From positions 558,001 through 622,000 of the forward strand of contig JBMNJV010000001.1 in the NCBI GenBank assembly GCA_050951845.1: a stretch of 64,000 nucleotides of DNA, read 5' to 3'. Below are positions 40,001-47,699 of this stretch, piece by piece. The notes beneath the pieces were generated by a model, which searched no databases, was not told the origin of the DNA, and saw only the letters and a program-made list of their open reading frames with translations. The stretch comes from UBA5436 sp050951845. Its GTDB lineage: Bacteria > Bacillota > Clostridia > Saccharofermentanales > DTU023. The position numbers were made by a program, and so were the translations under genes. How positions within the stretch are numbered: the stretch's first letter is position 1; each line of letters opens with the position of its first letter.

Positions 40001-41897
40001 CAAAGAACAAGTTGAGCATGAAGTGAAAAAAATGAATCAAGCCGCCCGGATTGCCGGATTAGAGCAGAACAGACAACAAAAATCTCTCAGTCAACATAAT
40101 TCAACTCAATCGTCAGCGTATGCTGCAATCCAGCCTACTCAACTGTCAGACCGCAATTCAGTTCCGCTGTCGTCTTGTAACCTAAACTGTCAAAAAGCGG
40201 TGCCGTACTTAAATCATCGGGTTGAATTTACGAAAGAAATGGCGGAAACATATACGGTTTTAGCACCTCAAATGGCACCGATTCACTTTGAATTAATCGA
40301 GCAAGCCTTGAAGCCGAGCAAAATCAATCTGAAAATCTTGAAAAAAACCAGTGCTGAAGATATTGAAGTCGGCTTGAAATATGTACATAATGACGCTTGT
40401 TTTCCGACCATAATAGTAGTCGGGCAATTTATCAACGCTTTACAGAGCGGTCAATATGATCCTGACAAAACAGCATTGGCAATTACCCAAACCGGCGGAG
40501 GTTGCCGCGCAACCAATTATGTGGCTTTTTTACGAAAAGCTTTAGCGGATGCGGGCATGCCGCAGGTACCGGTAATCGCCCTGAGTACTCAAGGTTTCGA
40601 ATCAAACCCCGGTATGGAATTAAGTTTGCCTGATTTACACCGGGTGATTCAGGCAGCAGTCTTAGGAGACCTGTTCTTAACTTGCCTGTTAAGAATTCGT
40701 CCTTATGAAAAACTTCCCGGCGAAGCAAATCAGCTGTATCGCAAATGGATGGACATCAGCGGAGCTTATTTAAGGCGTGAAGATAAAACCTATAATTTTA
40801 AAACATTAGTTACGGCAATTGTCGAAGCTTTCGATAACTATGAAATGCTGGCTATACCACGTAAACCGCTTGTAGGTGTTGTCGGAGAAATTCTGGTGAA
40901 ATTTCATCCGGGTGCGAACAATCAGGTGGTTGATGTAATCGAGCAAGAAGATTGCGAAGCCGTGATGCCGGGATTAATCGACTTTTTCCTTTATTGTGGT
41001 TTCAATCCGCAATGGCAAGCCGATAATTTAGGCAATAGCAAATCTGCTGCTTTAGGCGGTAAACTAATCATTTCAATCTTGGAAAAATATCGCAAACATG
41101 CTAAAAACCGTTTAGCTAAAACCAACGGTAAATTTATGTTGCCAAATTCAATTTATAAGATGGCAGAATCGGCACAACAGATCGTTTCTTTAGGTAATGC
41201 AATGGGAGAAGGCTGGTTCTTAACAGCAGAAATGATTGAATTAATTGAAGCCGGAGCACCAAATATTATTTGTGTACAACCTTTTGCCTGCTTGCCGAAT
41301 CATGTAACCGGCAAAGGTATGATCAAAGAAATACGTCATCAATATCCGGAAAGCAATATTGTAGCAATCGACTATGATCCGGGTGCCAGTGAAGTCAATC
41401 AGCTGAACAGAATTAAGCTGATGATCTCAACTGCAATCAAAAACGAATATGGCGATCAGGCTAAAGCAATCAGAGCAATCCAAAAAGAACAAATTGCCAA
41501 CTCCTTAAAAGAAGCTTTGAATTCTGGAGATCAAATGGTCGGCCCCGGAGAAAAATCTCTTAATTCGGAAGAAAAAACCAGAATAACCGACCAGATTCGC
41601 GAGAAAGGTGCTAAAGTAGCAGCCTCGGTATTAACCAAAGGTTCTGAAGCTATTACCAAAGTAAAAGACACAAAATCAAGGGCAGCAGACACGGTTAAAG
41701 ATGTTGGCTCCAAAGCAATCATGACAGTTAAGGATACCGGCTCAAGGGCGATTACTTCCGTTAAGGACACCGGCTCAAGGGCGATCACTTCCGTTAAGGA
41801 CACCGGTTTCAAAGCCATCAGTACAGTTAAAGATACCGGCTCCCAAGTAGTTGCTACTCTTACTGAAAATAACAATCAATCTCAGACGCAAAATTAA
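37002..41897 (+). CDS. giant acyl-CoA dehydratase activase-like protein (fused activase and dehydratase-type domains)
   Basis: 1631 residues from a TTG start behind a GGAAGGTAAG ribosome site. Two BadF/BcrA/HgdC-type ASKHA ATPase domains lie in tandem (about 5-265 and 322-580), with the Fe-S-type motifs GTCAGGTGSF near residue 127 and ACSSGCGSF near 446. A DUF2229-like region starts near 605 (NCGLCPNNCK), followed by 2-hydroxyglutaryl-CoA-dehydratase-D-like domains to about 1500. Archetypal activators couple ATP hydrolysis to electron injection into 2-hydroxyacyl-CoA dehydratases. The large fused forms are common in anaerobes but their substrate is unknown. The last 70 or so residues form an unusual repeat tail (KDTGSRAITSV units). 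No dehydratase alpha/beta genes lie nearby. Confidence 0.85.
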   Translation: MDHNNYVRLGFDIGSTTIKAVVLDPENNIIYNSYQRHNSDIRGGIDLILEEINAEFPEQLFKISLTGSGGLTVAQILDVPFVQEVIAETEVIECYYPETDCIIELGGEDAKITFLKPQTEQRMNGTCAGGTGSFIDQMAQLLQTDAQGLNQLAKQYETIYPIASRCGVFAKSDLQPLLNEGAPKADLAASVLQAVVNQTIAGLAQGRQIKGNVIFLGGPLYFLSELRVAFERTLVAQVDKFVVPENAQLYVAIGAAMLSDESRLVNLTEAIACFREADQIGSDVLTMSPLFKNQAERESFNARHAEASVEINDIEIAKGPCFLGIDAGSTTTKAILINKQGDLVYSWYGSNGGSPVNSTIKILKELYALLPEEAWIANSCVTGYGEKLIQAALKVDQGEIETMAHYRGAEFFLPGVDFIIDIGGQDMKCMHIKDGVIDHIMLNEACSSGCGSFLQTFASSVDSGIADFAQAALEAENPVDLGSRCTVFMNSRVKQAQKEGATVGDISAGLSYSVVRNALYKVIKIKDPADMGEHVVVQGGTFLNDAVLRCFEQICGREVVRPNIAGLMGAFGAALIAGQRWNGISESTVLTLPELADFRMDTTFANCGLCPNNCKLTISTFSDGSRFISGNRCERGAGVEIKAEDKLPNLYEYKYKRTFNHYKPLKPEEARRGMIGLPRALNMYENYPLWFTIFTELGFRVVLSGKSDHKMFEKGMSTIPSESVCYPAKMTHGHIQDLINKKIKTIFYPGIPYEVQEDKNSDNHYNCPIVVSYPDVIRNNMDSVAESEIKLLTPYLPLHNQKKLIKRLAEVLADWNIKKSEIKQAVTKGYQEMAAYKEDIQQKGDEVVAWLKANQKKGIVLAGRPYHIDPGINHGIPELINSLGMAVLTEDSVARPGYLARPIRVVDQWTYHSRLYEAAAFVAENDNLELVQLNSFGCGIDAITTDQTEEILESQNRLYTCLKIDEVSNLGAARIRLRSLKVAMDEREAVKQRFARLISAKEQVEHEVKKMNQAARIAGLEQNRQQKSLSQHNSTQSSAYAAIQPTQLSDRNSVPLSSCNLNCQKAVPYLNHRVEFTKEMAETYTVLAPQMAPIHFELIEQALKPSKINLKILKKTSAEDIEVGLKYVHNDACFPTIIVVGQFINALQSGQYDPDKTALAITQTGGGCRATNYVAFLRKALADAGMPQVPVIALSTQGFESNPGMELSLPDLHRVIQAAVLGDLFLTCLLRIRPYEKLPGEANQLYRKWMDISGAYLRREDKTYNFKTLVTAIVEAFDNYEMLAIPRKPLVGVVGEILVKFHPGANNQVVDVIEQEDCEAVMPGLIDFFLYCGFNPQWQADNLGNSKSAALGGKLIISILEKYRKHAKNRLAKTNGKFMLPNSIYKMAESAQQIVSLGNAMGEGWFLTAEMIELIEAGAPNIICVQPFACLPNHVTGKGMIKEIRHQYPESNIVAIDYDPGASEVNQLNRIKLMISTAIKNEYGDQAKAIRAIQKEQIANSLKEALNSGDQMVGPGEKSLNSEEKTRITDQIREKGAKVAASVLTKGSEAITKVKDTKSRAADTVKDVGSKAIMTVKDTGSRAITSVKDTGSRAITSVKDTGFKAISTVKDTGSQVVATLTENNNQSQTQN
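41694..41858 (+). repeat. 33-bp tandem repeat encoding the C-terminal tail of the activase-like protein
   Basis: Five in-frame 33-bp units start at 41694, 41727, 41760, 41793 and 41826. Units two and three are almost identical. Each encodes an 11-residue unit of the form VKDTGSKAIxT, giving an 11-mer amphipathic-helix periodicity like that of LEA proteins. Degenerate copies extend upstream to about 41625. Confidence 0.92.
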
Positions 41898-42018
41898 GTC
41901 AGAAATGTTCAGTTATTAATCCGTTGTCAATAGCTACAGCAATTTTAAGCATTTTTATATTCTCCAAATTTATATAGTTTTTGCATTTTACACTCATATT
42001 TAATTTTGTGTTTTTAAT

Positions 42019-42849
42019 TTAGATAATAATTTCACTACCTGCTGCCAGATAATCGACCCTGTCGCCTATGGTAGCTTTCAGTCTCTGATAAGGTTCTATT
42101 CCTGTACAATGGCAGGTATAAAACTTTGTTTTTGTTTCCATCAGATATCTGCCGATTTCATCAATTCTTTCAGGGGTTTCGTAACCGCCTGAGCCGCTGA
42201 AAAGATGAAAACCGCCGATTACATAATCAGGCATGTATCCTTTGATTGAATGGAAATGGTCCAGAATATTTACAATACCGTTATGAGCACAGCCTGTAAT
42301 CAAAAGTGTTGTACCGTCTTCCTCAATGATGAGATTTTGTTCATGGGCAAAAGTATCCTGTATCTTTTGTCCGTTTTGGTCCATGAGTAAACCGTTATTT
42401 GATTTTAGTGGTGCTCCTTTTTGAATAACGTTTGAGAATAATTCGATTCCATCTCCGATCAAAAAGCTTTCTGATGTGAAGATGATTTGTTTGTTATCTT
42501 TCAGGTTTTCATCTAGTCCAATATAATCTAATTGGTTGTCTTTTCTATTGGGACGGGTTGCATAATATTTGCCGAAAGTAAGATGATGCATAAATGTTTT
42601 GGCTTTTGTATTTTCATTAAAAAATGCTTTTAGCCCTCCGCCATGGTCGTAATGTCCATGTGAAATTACAAGAAAATCAACATCGGCAACATTTACATTC
42701 AGTTTTTTGGCATTTTTCAAAAACAAATCGCTTGCACCAACATCAAACAAAATTTTATTGTTCTTTGTTTCGATATACAGACTAAGACCATGCTCGCTGC
42801 CATAATCTTTTGATATAGCTGTGTTTTCCACTAAAGTTTTAATTAACAT
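42019..42849 (-). CDS. metallo-beta-lactamase-fold hydrolase
   Basis: A 276-residue protein on the minus strand. The metal motif SHGHYDHGG gives His64, His66, Asp68 and His69; further metal residues lie in TGCAHNGI and GGFHLF. It resembles the group annotated as dihydropterin beta-ribofuranosylaminobenzene phosphate synthase-like MBL proteins of archaea and anaerobes, whose function in bacteria is unproven. There is no signal peptide. It is convergent with the giant activase gene and divergent from the phosphonate genes; no operon partner. Confidence 0.85.
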   Translation of the reverse strand: MLIKTLVENTAISKDYGSEHGLSLYIETKNNKILFDVGASDLFLKNAKKLNVNVADVDFLVISHGHYDHGGGLKAFFNENTKAKTFMHHLTFGKYYATRPNRKDNQLDYIGLDENLKDNKQIIFTSESFLIGDGIELFSNVIQKGAPLKSNNGLLMDQNGQKIQDTFAHEQNLIIEEDGTTLLITGCAHNGIVNILDHFHSIKGYMPDYVIGGFHLFSGSGGYETPERIDEIGRYLMETKTKFYTCHCTGIEPYQRLKATIGDRVDYLAAGSEIII

Positions 42850-43105
42850 AATTTAGTCACCATCCTTTTTCAAAAAGTATATTTATTGTCTCAGATGTTA
42901 TCTGCAACTTGTATTCATACATCTTTTGCGCCGCTGCTTGATACATCCATGACCGCAGCCATTGCCTGATCCCTTACAAAGGCGGTACTCGCCACCTTTG
43001 CCATTAACGAAGATCTTACATTATTTTTGGCATATGTCAATAACTGTAAGCATTTGACCTTGTATAGTAGAAGTAATTTAAATAAAAATAATTTTACTTA
43101 CAACT
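42850..43105. other. divergent intergenic region with a GC-richer patch
   Basis: Both neighbouring genes point away from this region. A minus-strand frame of 29 codons (42915-43004, opening MAKVASTAFV) is distinctly more GC-rich and Ala-rich than its surroundings but has no ribosome site, so it is probably a decayed gene fragment. TTGACC near 43056 may be part of the promoter of the + strand phosphonate genes. Confidence 0.35.
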
Positions 43106-43753
43106 ATGAAAAATCATATAAATGGTGAAAAAGAGTCCATAGCTGATAAAAGGCTCTTGCCGGAATATGTTATTTTGCAGCCGGATCTGCTCAAAACACT
43201 TCCTTTGTATCAAAAAAAATGTACTATGCTTGATGCACTCTGCCAGGCGATTGAGTCTTGGTGGTTAAAAAAGGCGACTCAAAAAACTATTATATACTCC
43301 AAACAAGCGATTGATCTGACTCTCAGTAATATGGAAAAATTTTTACAAAATGATAATGAAGGAAATAAGCAAATGCTTTATGCTTCCAATATAGCTGGTA
43401 AAGCGATCAATATCACGACAACCACAGCACCCCACGCGATGAGTTATAAACTCACTACTCTTTATGGCTTGCCGCATGGTCATGCGGTTACTATTTGTTT
43501 TCCGAAAGTTTGGAGGCAGATGCGGAATTTTGATAATATTGCAAATGCACTTGGCAGACAAAATCATGAAGATGCCATTTTGTTTTTTGAGGTTATGTTG
43601 CAGAATCTGGAAATTTTTCCTCCTCAAAACGCACAGGCAGCTGATTTGGAGATATTGACAAATTCGGTGAATCTTCAAAGATTGAATAACAATCCGGTTC
43701 GATTTACTGAAGCTGCAATTAAAAATATATATAGAGAAATTTTGGAGGTTTAA
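43106..43753 (+). pseudogene. N-terminally truncated iron-containing alcohol dehydrogenase (phosphonoacetaldehyde reductase-like)
   Basis: The 215 codons match only the C-terminal, metal-binding half of group III Fe-dependent alcohol dehydrogenases: LLPEYVILQPDLLKTLP, MLDALCQAIESWW, and PHAMSYKLTTLYGLPHGHAV with two metal His. Full-length members are about 370-400 residues, so the NAD-binding half (some 170 residues) is absent and not found upstream. The DALCQ motif has Gln where a His ligand is usual, a feature I associate with phosphonoacetaldehyde reductases, which would suit the PhnXW gene starting one base after the stop. It is most likely a non-functional remnant, although translation may still couple into phnXW. 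Confidence 0.75.
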
Positions 43754-43754
43754 A

Positions 43755-45596
43755 ATGGCAAAAGCTATTAAAGCGGTTATTTTCGATTGGGCAGGAACAA
43801 CCATAGATTATGGCTGTTTCGCACCGGTAAAAGGATTTATCGACGGATTTAAAAGTATCGGCATAGACATAAACAATGAAATGGCGCGCAAGCCGATGGG
43901 GCTTTTGAAACTTGATCATACCAGAGCAATTGCCGCGATGCTTCCGGAACCGATTTCTGAAGAACAGATTTTACAGGCATATGGAGTATTTGAAAAAACT
44001 CTTTTTGCCAATATCGAACAGCACTGCGATATTAAGGATTATGTTGTAGAAACGGTTGCTTCCCTGCGGGAGCGAGGGATCAAAATCGGCTCTACAACGG
44101 GCTACACTTCCAAAATGATGGAAGGCATTTTACAAAAAGTGGCTGACAGGGGATATTCCCCGGATTTCTGGATCAGTGCCGACCGGACGGCTAAAGGCAG
44201 ACCATATCCGTATATGATCTGGAACAATCTCATGCAATTCGGCATTTCAGATACGCGAGAAGCCGTAAAAGTCGGAGATACTCTCTCTGATATAGAAGAA
44301 GGAAAAAATGCCGATTGTTGGACTGTGGGAATTATCATGGGTTCGTCAGAACTCGGACTCACACGTGATGAAGTTTCCGCCTTGTCAGAGAACGAGCTCA
44401 ACGATCGCAAAGCAGTCGTTCGTGCTGCATATTACAAGGCAGGAGCGGATTACATCATTGACGACATGGACGAGCTTTCAGATGTTATCGATGATATCAA
44501 CCGCAAGCTTGCCCAAAATGCCGCCCGGAAATTACTGACACCCGGACCGCTGACTACTCGCTACTCTGTTAAACACGCCATGCTTACCGATCATTGCACA
44601 TGGGATGATGAGTATAAAGCGATTACCAATTCTGTAATAAACGACATCACTCATGTTTCTGCCGATGATAATTACACGACCGTTTTACTTCAGGGAAGCG
44701 GTTCATATGCGGTAGAGGCCATGATAAACAGTCTGTGTGGTAAAAACGAAAAAATCTTGTTTTTAGTCAACGGTGAGTATGGAAAACGAATGCTGACTAT
44801 TGCAGATAACGCAGGTAAAGATTATGAACATCTGACGTTTGATATGACTCAGCCGATCGATACAGATGCGGTTGAAAAGAAGTTGCAACAAGATAAAGAT
44901 ATTGCCGTGGTTGTGTTTGTTCATTGTGAAACCACAACCGGTATTATTAACCCTCTCGAAAAACTGACTAAACTTGCAAAATCTTACGGCAAGAAAGTTT
45001 TTGTGGATGCCATGTCCAGCTTTGCGGCTTATGATATCGATATGCCGGGTCTTGACATTGATGCGCTGGCGGCAAGCTCGAATAAGTGCCTGGAGGGATT
45101 GCCGGGGCTGGCGTTTGTGATAGTTAAGAAATCGCTGATCGAGGGAAGTGGCGGCAATTCTTTATCACACAGCCTTGATCTGTTCGACCAATATCAATGC
45201 TTTTTCTCCGGTGACGGCAAGTTTCGTTTTACATCGCCTACTAATGTGTTGCTGGCACTGAGGCAGGCTATTGATGAATACATCAAAGAAGGAGGACTGT
45301 CAGCCCGTAGAAAACGCTATATGGAAAATCATGAAATTCTCGTACGTGGACTTGAAAAACTCGACATCCGACCTATTATTAAGCCTGAAAATCAATCATA
45401 TATTATTACAACCTTTGAACTTGGAAATCTGGATTTCTCCAAATTGTATGAGAAGCTGAAGGCAAACGGATTTGTCATCTATCCCGGTAAGCTGACTGCA
45501 ATACCTACATTCAGATTAGGCAATATCGGCGATGTGTATCCGGAGGATATGGTTGCACTTGTGACTGCAATAGAGGAGTATATTGATGCTCTATAA
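43755..45596 (+). CDS. phnXW: phosphonoacetaldehyde hydrolase / 2-aminoethylphosphonate-pyruvate transaminase fusion
   Basis: A 613-residue bifunctional enzyme. Residues 1 to about 255 are PhnX of the HAD family: nucleophile Asp11 in FDWAGTTIDYG and Schiff-base Lys52 in MGLLKLDHTRA. Residues about 258-613 are PhnW, a class V PLP transaminase, with PLP Lys444 in ASSNKCLEG and the N-terminal LLTPGPLTTR. PhnW converts 2-aminoethylphosphonate and pyruvate to phosphonoacetaldehyde and alanine; PhnX splits that to acetaldehyde and phosphate. Fusion lets the intermediate pass directly. The ribosome site (GGAGG) lies in the end of the truncated dehydrogenase gene. No phosphonate transporter is visible nearby. 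Confidence 0.93.
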   Translation: MAKAIKAVIFDWAGTTIDYGCFAPVKGFIDGFKSIGIDINNEMARKPMGLLKLDHTRAIAAMLPEPISEEQILQAYGVFEKTLFANIEQHCDIKDYVVETVASLRERGIKIGSTTGYTSKMMEGILQKVADRGYSPDFWISADRTAKGRPYPYMIWNNLMQFGISDTREAVKVGDTLSDIEEGKNADCWTVGIIMGSSELGLTRDEVSALSENELNDRKAVVRAAYYKAGADYIIDDMDELSDVIDDINRKLAQNAARKLLTPGPLTTRYSVKHAMLTDHCTWDDEYKAITNSVINDITHVSADDNYTTVLLQGSGSYAVEAMINSLCGKNEKILFLVNGEYGKRMLTIADNAGKDYEHLTFDMTQPIDTDAVEKKLQQDKDIAVVVFVHCETTTGIINPLEKLTKLAKSYGKKVFVDAMSSFAAYDIDMPGLDIDALAASSNKCLEGLPGLAFVIVKKSLIEGSGGNSLSHSLDLFDQYQCFFSGDGKFRFTSPTNVLLALRQAIDEYIKEGGLSARRKRYMENHEILVRGLEKLDIRPIIKPENQSYIITTFELGNLDFSKLYEKLKANGFVIYPGKLTAIPTFRLGNIGDVYPEDMVALVTAIEEYIDAL

Positions 45597-45745
45597 AGTA
45601 AAGCTTATATTCTCAAGCTATACCATCAACCGCAGTGGAATATATTGAAGCTCTATAAAGTAAAGCTTATATCTTACAAGACATGTTCGGCTATGTTGAA
45701 ACATGCCGGAATACCGGGCTATAGAGTAAAGCTAAAATCTTACAA
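45577..45745 (+). repeat. decayed tandem copies of the phnXW 3' end
   Basis: The last codons of phnXW with the following TAAAGTAAAGCTTATAT recur at 45639-45675 (offset 62) as GAATATATTGAAGCTCTATAA plus the same tail split here as TATATTGAAG and CTCTATAAAG. A third, weaker copy lies near 45719-45745 (offset about 66), and copies two and three share ATCTTACAAGAC. The second copy would read VEYIEAL-stop, against EEYIDAL-stop in the gene. This suggests serial duplication or remains of a paralogue's end. Confidence 0.7.
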
Positions 45746-45974
45746 GACCCGCCAAAAATTGTTTTAATATCGCTTCGGAAGATTTTACATTTAGGAGAAA
45801 ATAATTGGAAATTGCGTTCCTGGAAGTCCGCCAACAGATGTACTTCTATGGAAGCAATTTCCAGTAGAATTCTCATAAGATTGAGAATAAGATTATTACT
45901 GATTTCCCCATGCAAACTTGTAACTAATTGTAAAATATGCTATCTTTGATATCCGGAATTGTGCCGGATCATAT
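45746..45974. other. intergenic stretch before tmRNA with a 10-bp inverted repeat
   Basis: No gene is supported. TGGAAATTGC (45806-45815) and GCAATTTCCA (45854-45863) are perfectly complementary around a 38-base loop that contains an inner GAAGT/ACTTC pairing. A possible -10, TAAAATATG, lies shortly before tmRNA. Confidence 0.45.
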
Positions 45975-46348
45975 GGGGATGCACTGGTTTCGACGGGATT
46001 GTTGAAATTAGGATAGCGAGTAGAGGGTTCCGTTGGCCTCTTTAAAAAACGGAGAAACTTTTAAATGCCGAAAAACAACCGGTATTAGCAGCTGCTTAAT
46101 AAAAGCTGCTCCGGGAACCGCCTGATCTGCAAGGCGAATTCCCTGTCGATTCGCAGACCTTGCCTTTAGGAGGTAAAAGAGGCGAACCTTCATCTCAAAG
46201 CTTTGCGATTTGATTGTATTATGAAGCTACTGCCACTGAACTTTGTCATTAAAGGTCAATGTCAGGAAATTTAAAGTAATGACTGCACTCGGAGAAATCT
46301 TAACGGAGGCATTTTCGGACACGGGTTCAACTCCCGTCATCTCCACCA
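45975..46348 (+). ncRNA. ssrA: transfer-messenger RNA
   Basis: About 374 bases. The 5' end GGGGATG pairs with CATCTCC at the 3' end, followed by ACCA; the tRNA-like T arm is GACACGGGTTCAACTCCCGTC, split around its TTCAA loop. The conserved opening GCACTGGTTTCGACGGG is present. The tag frame starts at GCC 46067 and reads AEKQPVLAAA, then TAA TAA at 46097. Together with SmpB it rescues stalled ribosomes and tags the nascent chain for proteolysis; the terminal Leu-Ala-Ala-Ala suits protease adaptors. A tRNA-Thr gene follows after five bases. Confidence 0.97.
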
Positions 46349-46353
46349 AATTT

Positions 46354-46428
46354 GCCTGAGTGGCTCAGGGGTAGAGCAATTCACTCGTAATGAATCGGTC
46401 GCGGGTTCGATTCCCGCCTCAGGCTCCA
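46354..46428 (+). tRNA. tRNA-Thr(CGT)
   Basis: A complete cloverleaf: acceptor stem GCCTGAG/CTCAGGC, D arm GCTC...GAGC, anticodon stem ATTCA/TGAAT with loop CTCGTAA giving anticodon CGT, T arm GCGGG/CCCGC with TTCGATT, and encoded CCA. It reads ACG codons and lies five bases after tmRNA, likely in the same transcript. Confidence 0.97.
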
Positions 46429-47084
46429 ATGTTTACGACATTGGTTACCACAAACAAGAGTATCGTTAACGATATCTCAAAAAACATAACTAGGAGTGCT
46501 TGAGCTTTTCTCTGCTGACTCTAGAAATTGAAGCAAAGGTGATGGCACTTCTAGTTCGTGTTATTTTTATTCCCATCAACAAAATAAAATAATATAACTG
46601 AATCAAGACAATTTATAATTCAGAAATACCACATGTTTTTCTACCGTATCGTAATTAGTGAAGTTCTTCACTAAATGCTAAATTCTAATCCTCTAAATTT
46701 CCATCCGAGATTACGTCAATAATATGCAGTATATTAATACAACAATAATTCAGATATTGATCCGACTAGAATTTTTGCCCTACAGGTTACGTTCAGACAA
46801 TGATCATCTCGCTCTGTCCGCTCTCACATTCATCGCAATATATCATCGGCTCCCGGTTTGCTTCCTGCGTACGACACTCTCTATTCCACGGTTTGAAGTT
46901 GGTCAAAAAACCGTGCAGTTCTGCTAACTGGCTATCAAGATACGATATAGACAATATTAATTGTACTTTAATATTATACATTATTAGACGGCAATTATGC
47001 CATGATAATGATTTTAGAAGATGAAATTCAACAATTCGGCATCTTGAACAATTGAACGAACTATTGTTTGTTCAATTTGTATGA
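46429..47084. other. noncoding stretch after tRNA-Thr
   Basis: No frame here has a ribosome site, family resemblance or codon bias that I can support, although short frames of 60-75 codons occur on both strands. The notable content is a long stem-loop at 46483-46562 and a 7-bp inverted repeat ATTGAAC/GTTCAAT (47051-47057 and 47070-47076). Its position beside tmRNA and a tRNA, common integration sites, makes decayed mobile DNA a fair guess. Confidence 0.5.
46483..46562 (+). other. long stem-loop downstream of tRNA-Thr
   Basis: Bases 46483-46499 pair with 46545-46562 over 17 pairs with one bulged C and two G-U pairs, enclosing a 45-base loop; ATTTTTATT follows. It may be the 3' end of the tmRNA-tRNA transcript or a separate small RNA. 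The wobble pairs suggest that the RNA structure rather than the DNA palindrome is what is kept. Confidence 0.5.
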
Positions 47085-47324
47085 TCACGCGTTGTTTTGA
47101 AAGTTGTTGATATAAAATTCAAACACTTTCAAAAAATTACTTGCTCGCATATTTCCGTAATCTAATACTCCACGATTATACTTTCCAACAACACTTGAAT
47201 CTAATCCTGTTGCTTGGGCTACTTTAATTCTTTTTTTACCGGGAGACGCATACTCTTTCAATACAAATTCTACGGCTTTTCTCATATAGTCAATATCTTC
47301 TAACGAAAATTCCTTTTTCTCCAT
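47085..47324 (-). CDS. 79-aa helix-turn-helix-like protein
   Basis: A small hypothetical protein on the minus strand, 79 residues, behind a GGAAGGAAA ribosome site eight bases from the ATG. Residues about 33-55 (KRIKVAQATGLDSSVVGKYNRG) look like a Cro/C1-type helix-turn-helix, with a preceding acidic helix. I do not recognise the family. It stands alone amid noncoding DNA and could be the remnant regulator of a mobile element that entered beside the tmRNA/tRNA genes. Confidence 0.5.
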   Translation of the reverse strand: MEKKEFSLEDIDYMRKAVEFVLKEYASPGKKRIKVAQATGLDSSVVGKYNRGVLDYGNMRASNFLKVFEFYINNFQNNA

Positions 47325-47646
47325 GCTAATTTCCTTCCATATTGTTTTATAATGCCAAATATTTCAGATTATTATATCATAGTAATAAATCATGATTTGC
47401 ATGAATCTCCTGGCAGAAACAGGATATAACTGCCTTGTTTAACACCGTCACAACACCTGTTACTAACTTATTAATTCACTAATAATTAACGCCAAACATA
47501 AACCAGCAATTATTAGTGTCAGATATCATAAATAAAATAAAAGTCTGGATAACGATCAGCTCTGTAATAAAACTAAGTCTTAATTGAAACAGTACATTTA
47601 TATGATTCTTTTAAAAATCAGCACATATATTTATTGAAAAAGTAGA
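47325..47646. other. noncoding stretch upstream of the TetR region
   Basis: No gene is supported. It is very AT-rich and contains a perfect 11-bp inverted repeat CACTAATAATT (47477-47487) and AATTATTAGTG (47508-47518) with a 20-base loop. Confidence 0.5.
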
Positions 47647-47675
47647 TTGATTCCGGAGTTAGCCTATGCTAACAT
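47647..47675 (+). promoter_or_regulatory. operator site A within an orphan promoter
   Basis: GTTAGCCTATGCTAAC (47658-47673) is a perfect 6+6 inverted repeat. TTGATT (47647-47652) and TAACAT (47670-47675) flank it with a 17-base spacer, exactly the arrangement of sites B and D. No gene follows within 200 bases; the predicted transcript runs into a nine-codon frame and a hairpin. Confidence 0.7.
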
Positions 47676-47699
47676 GTTAAGCAAATAGAGATATCTATT

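Noticed and set aside
41531..41875. Minus-strand frame rich in EPVSLT repeats
   Set aside because: It is the antisense reading of the 33-bp tail repeat of the activase-like gene.
46008..46193. Minus-strand frame of 61 codons
   Set aside because: It lies entirely inside tmRNA, which is supported by structure and conserved ends.
46724..47024. Overlapping short frames on both strands after tRNA-Thr
   Set aside because: None has a ribosome site, recognisable motif or consistent codon use; treated as noncoding.
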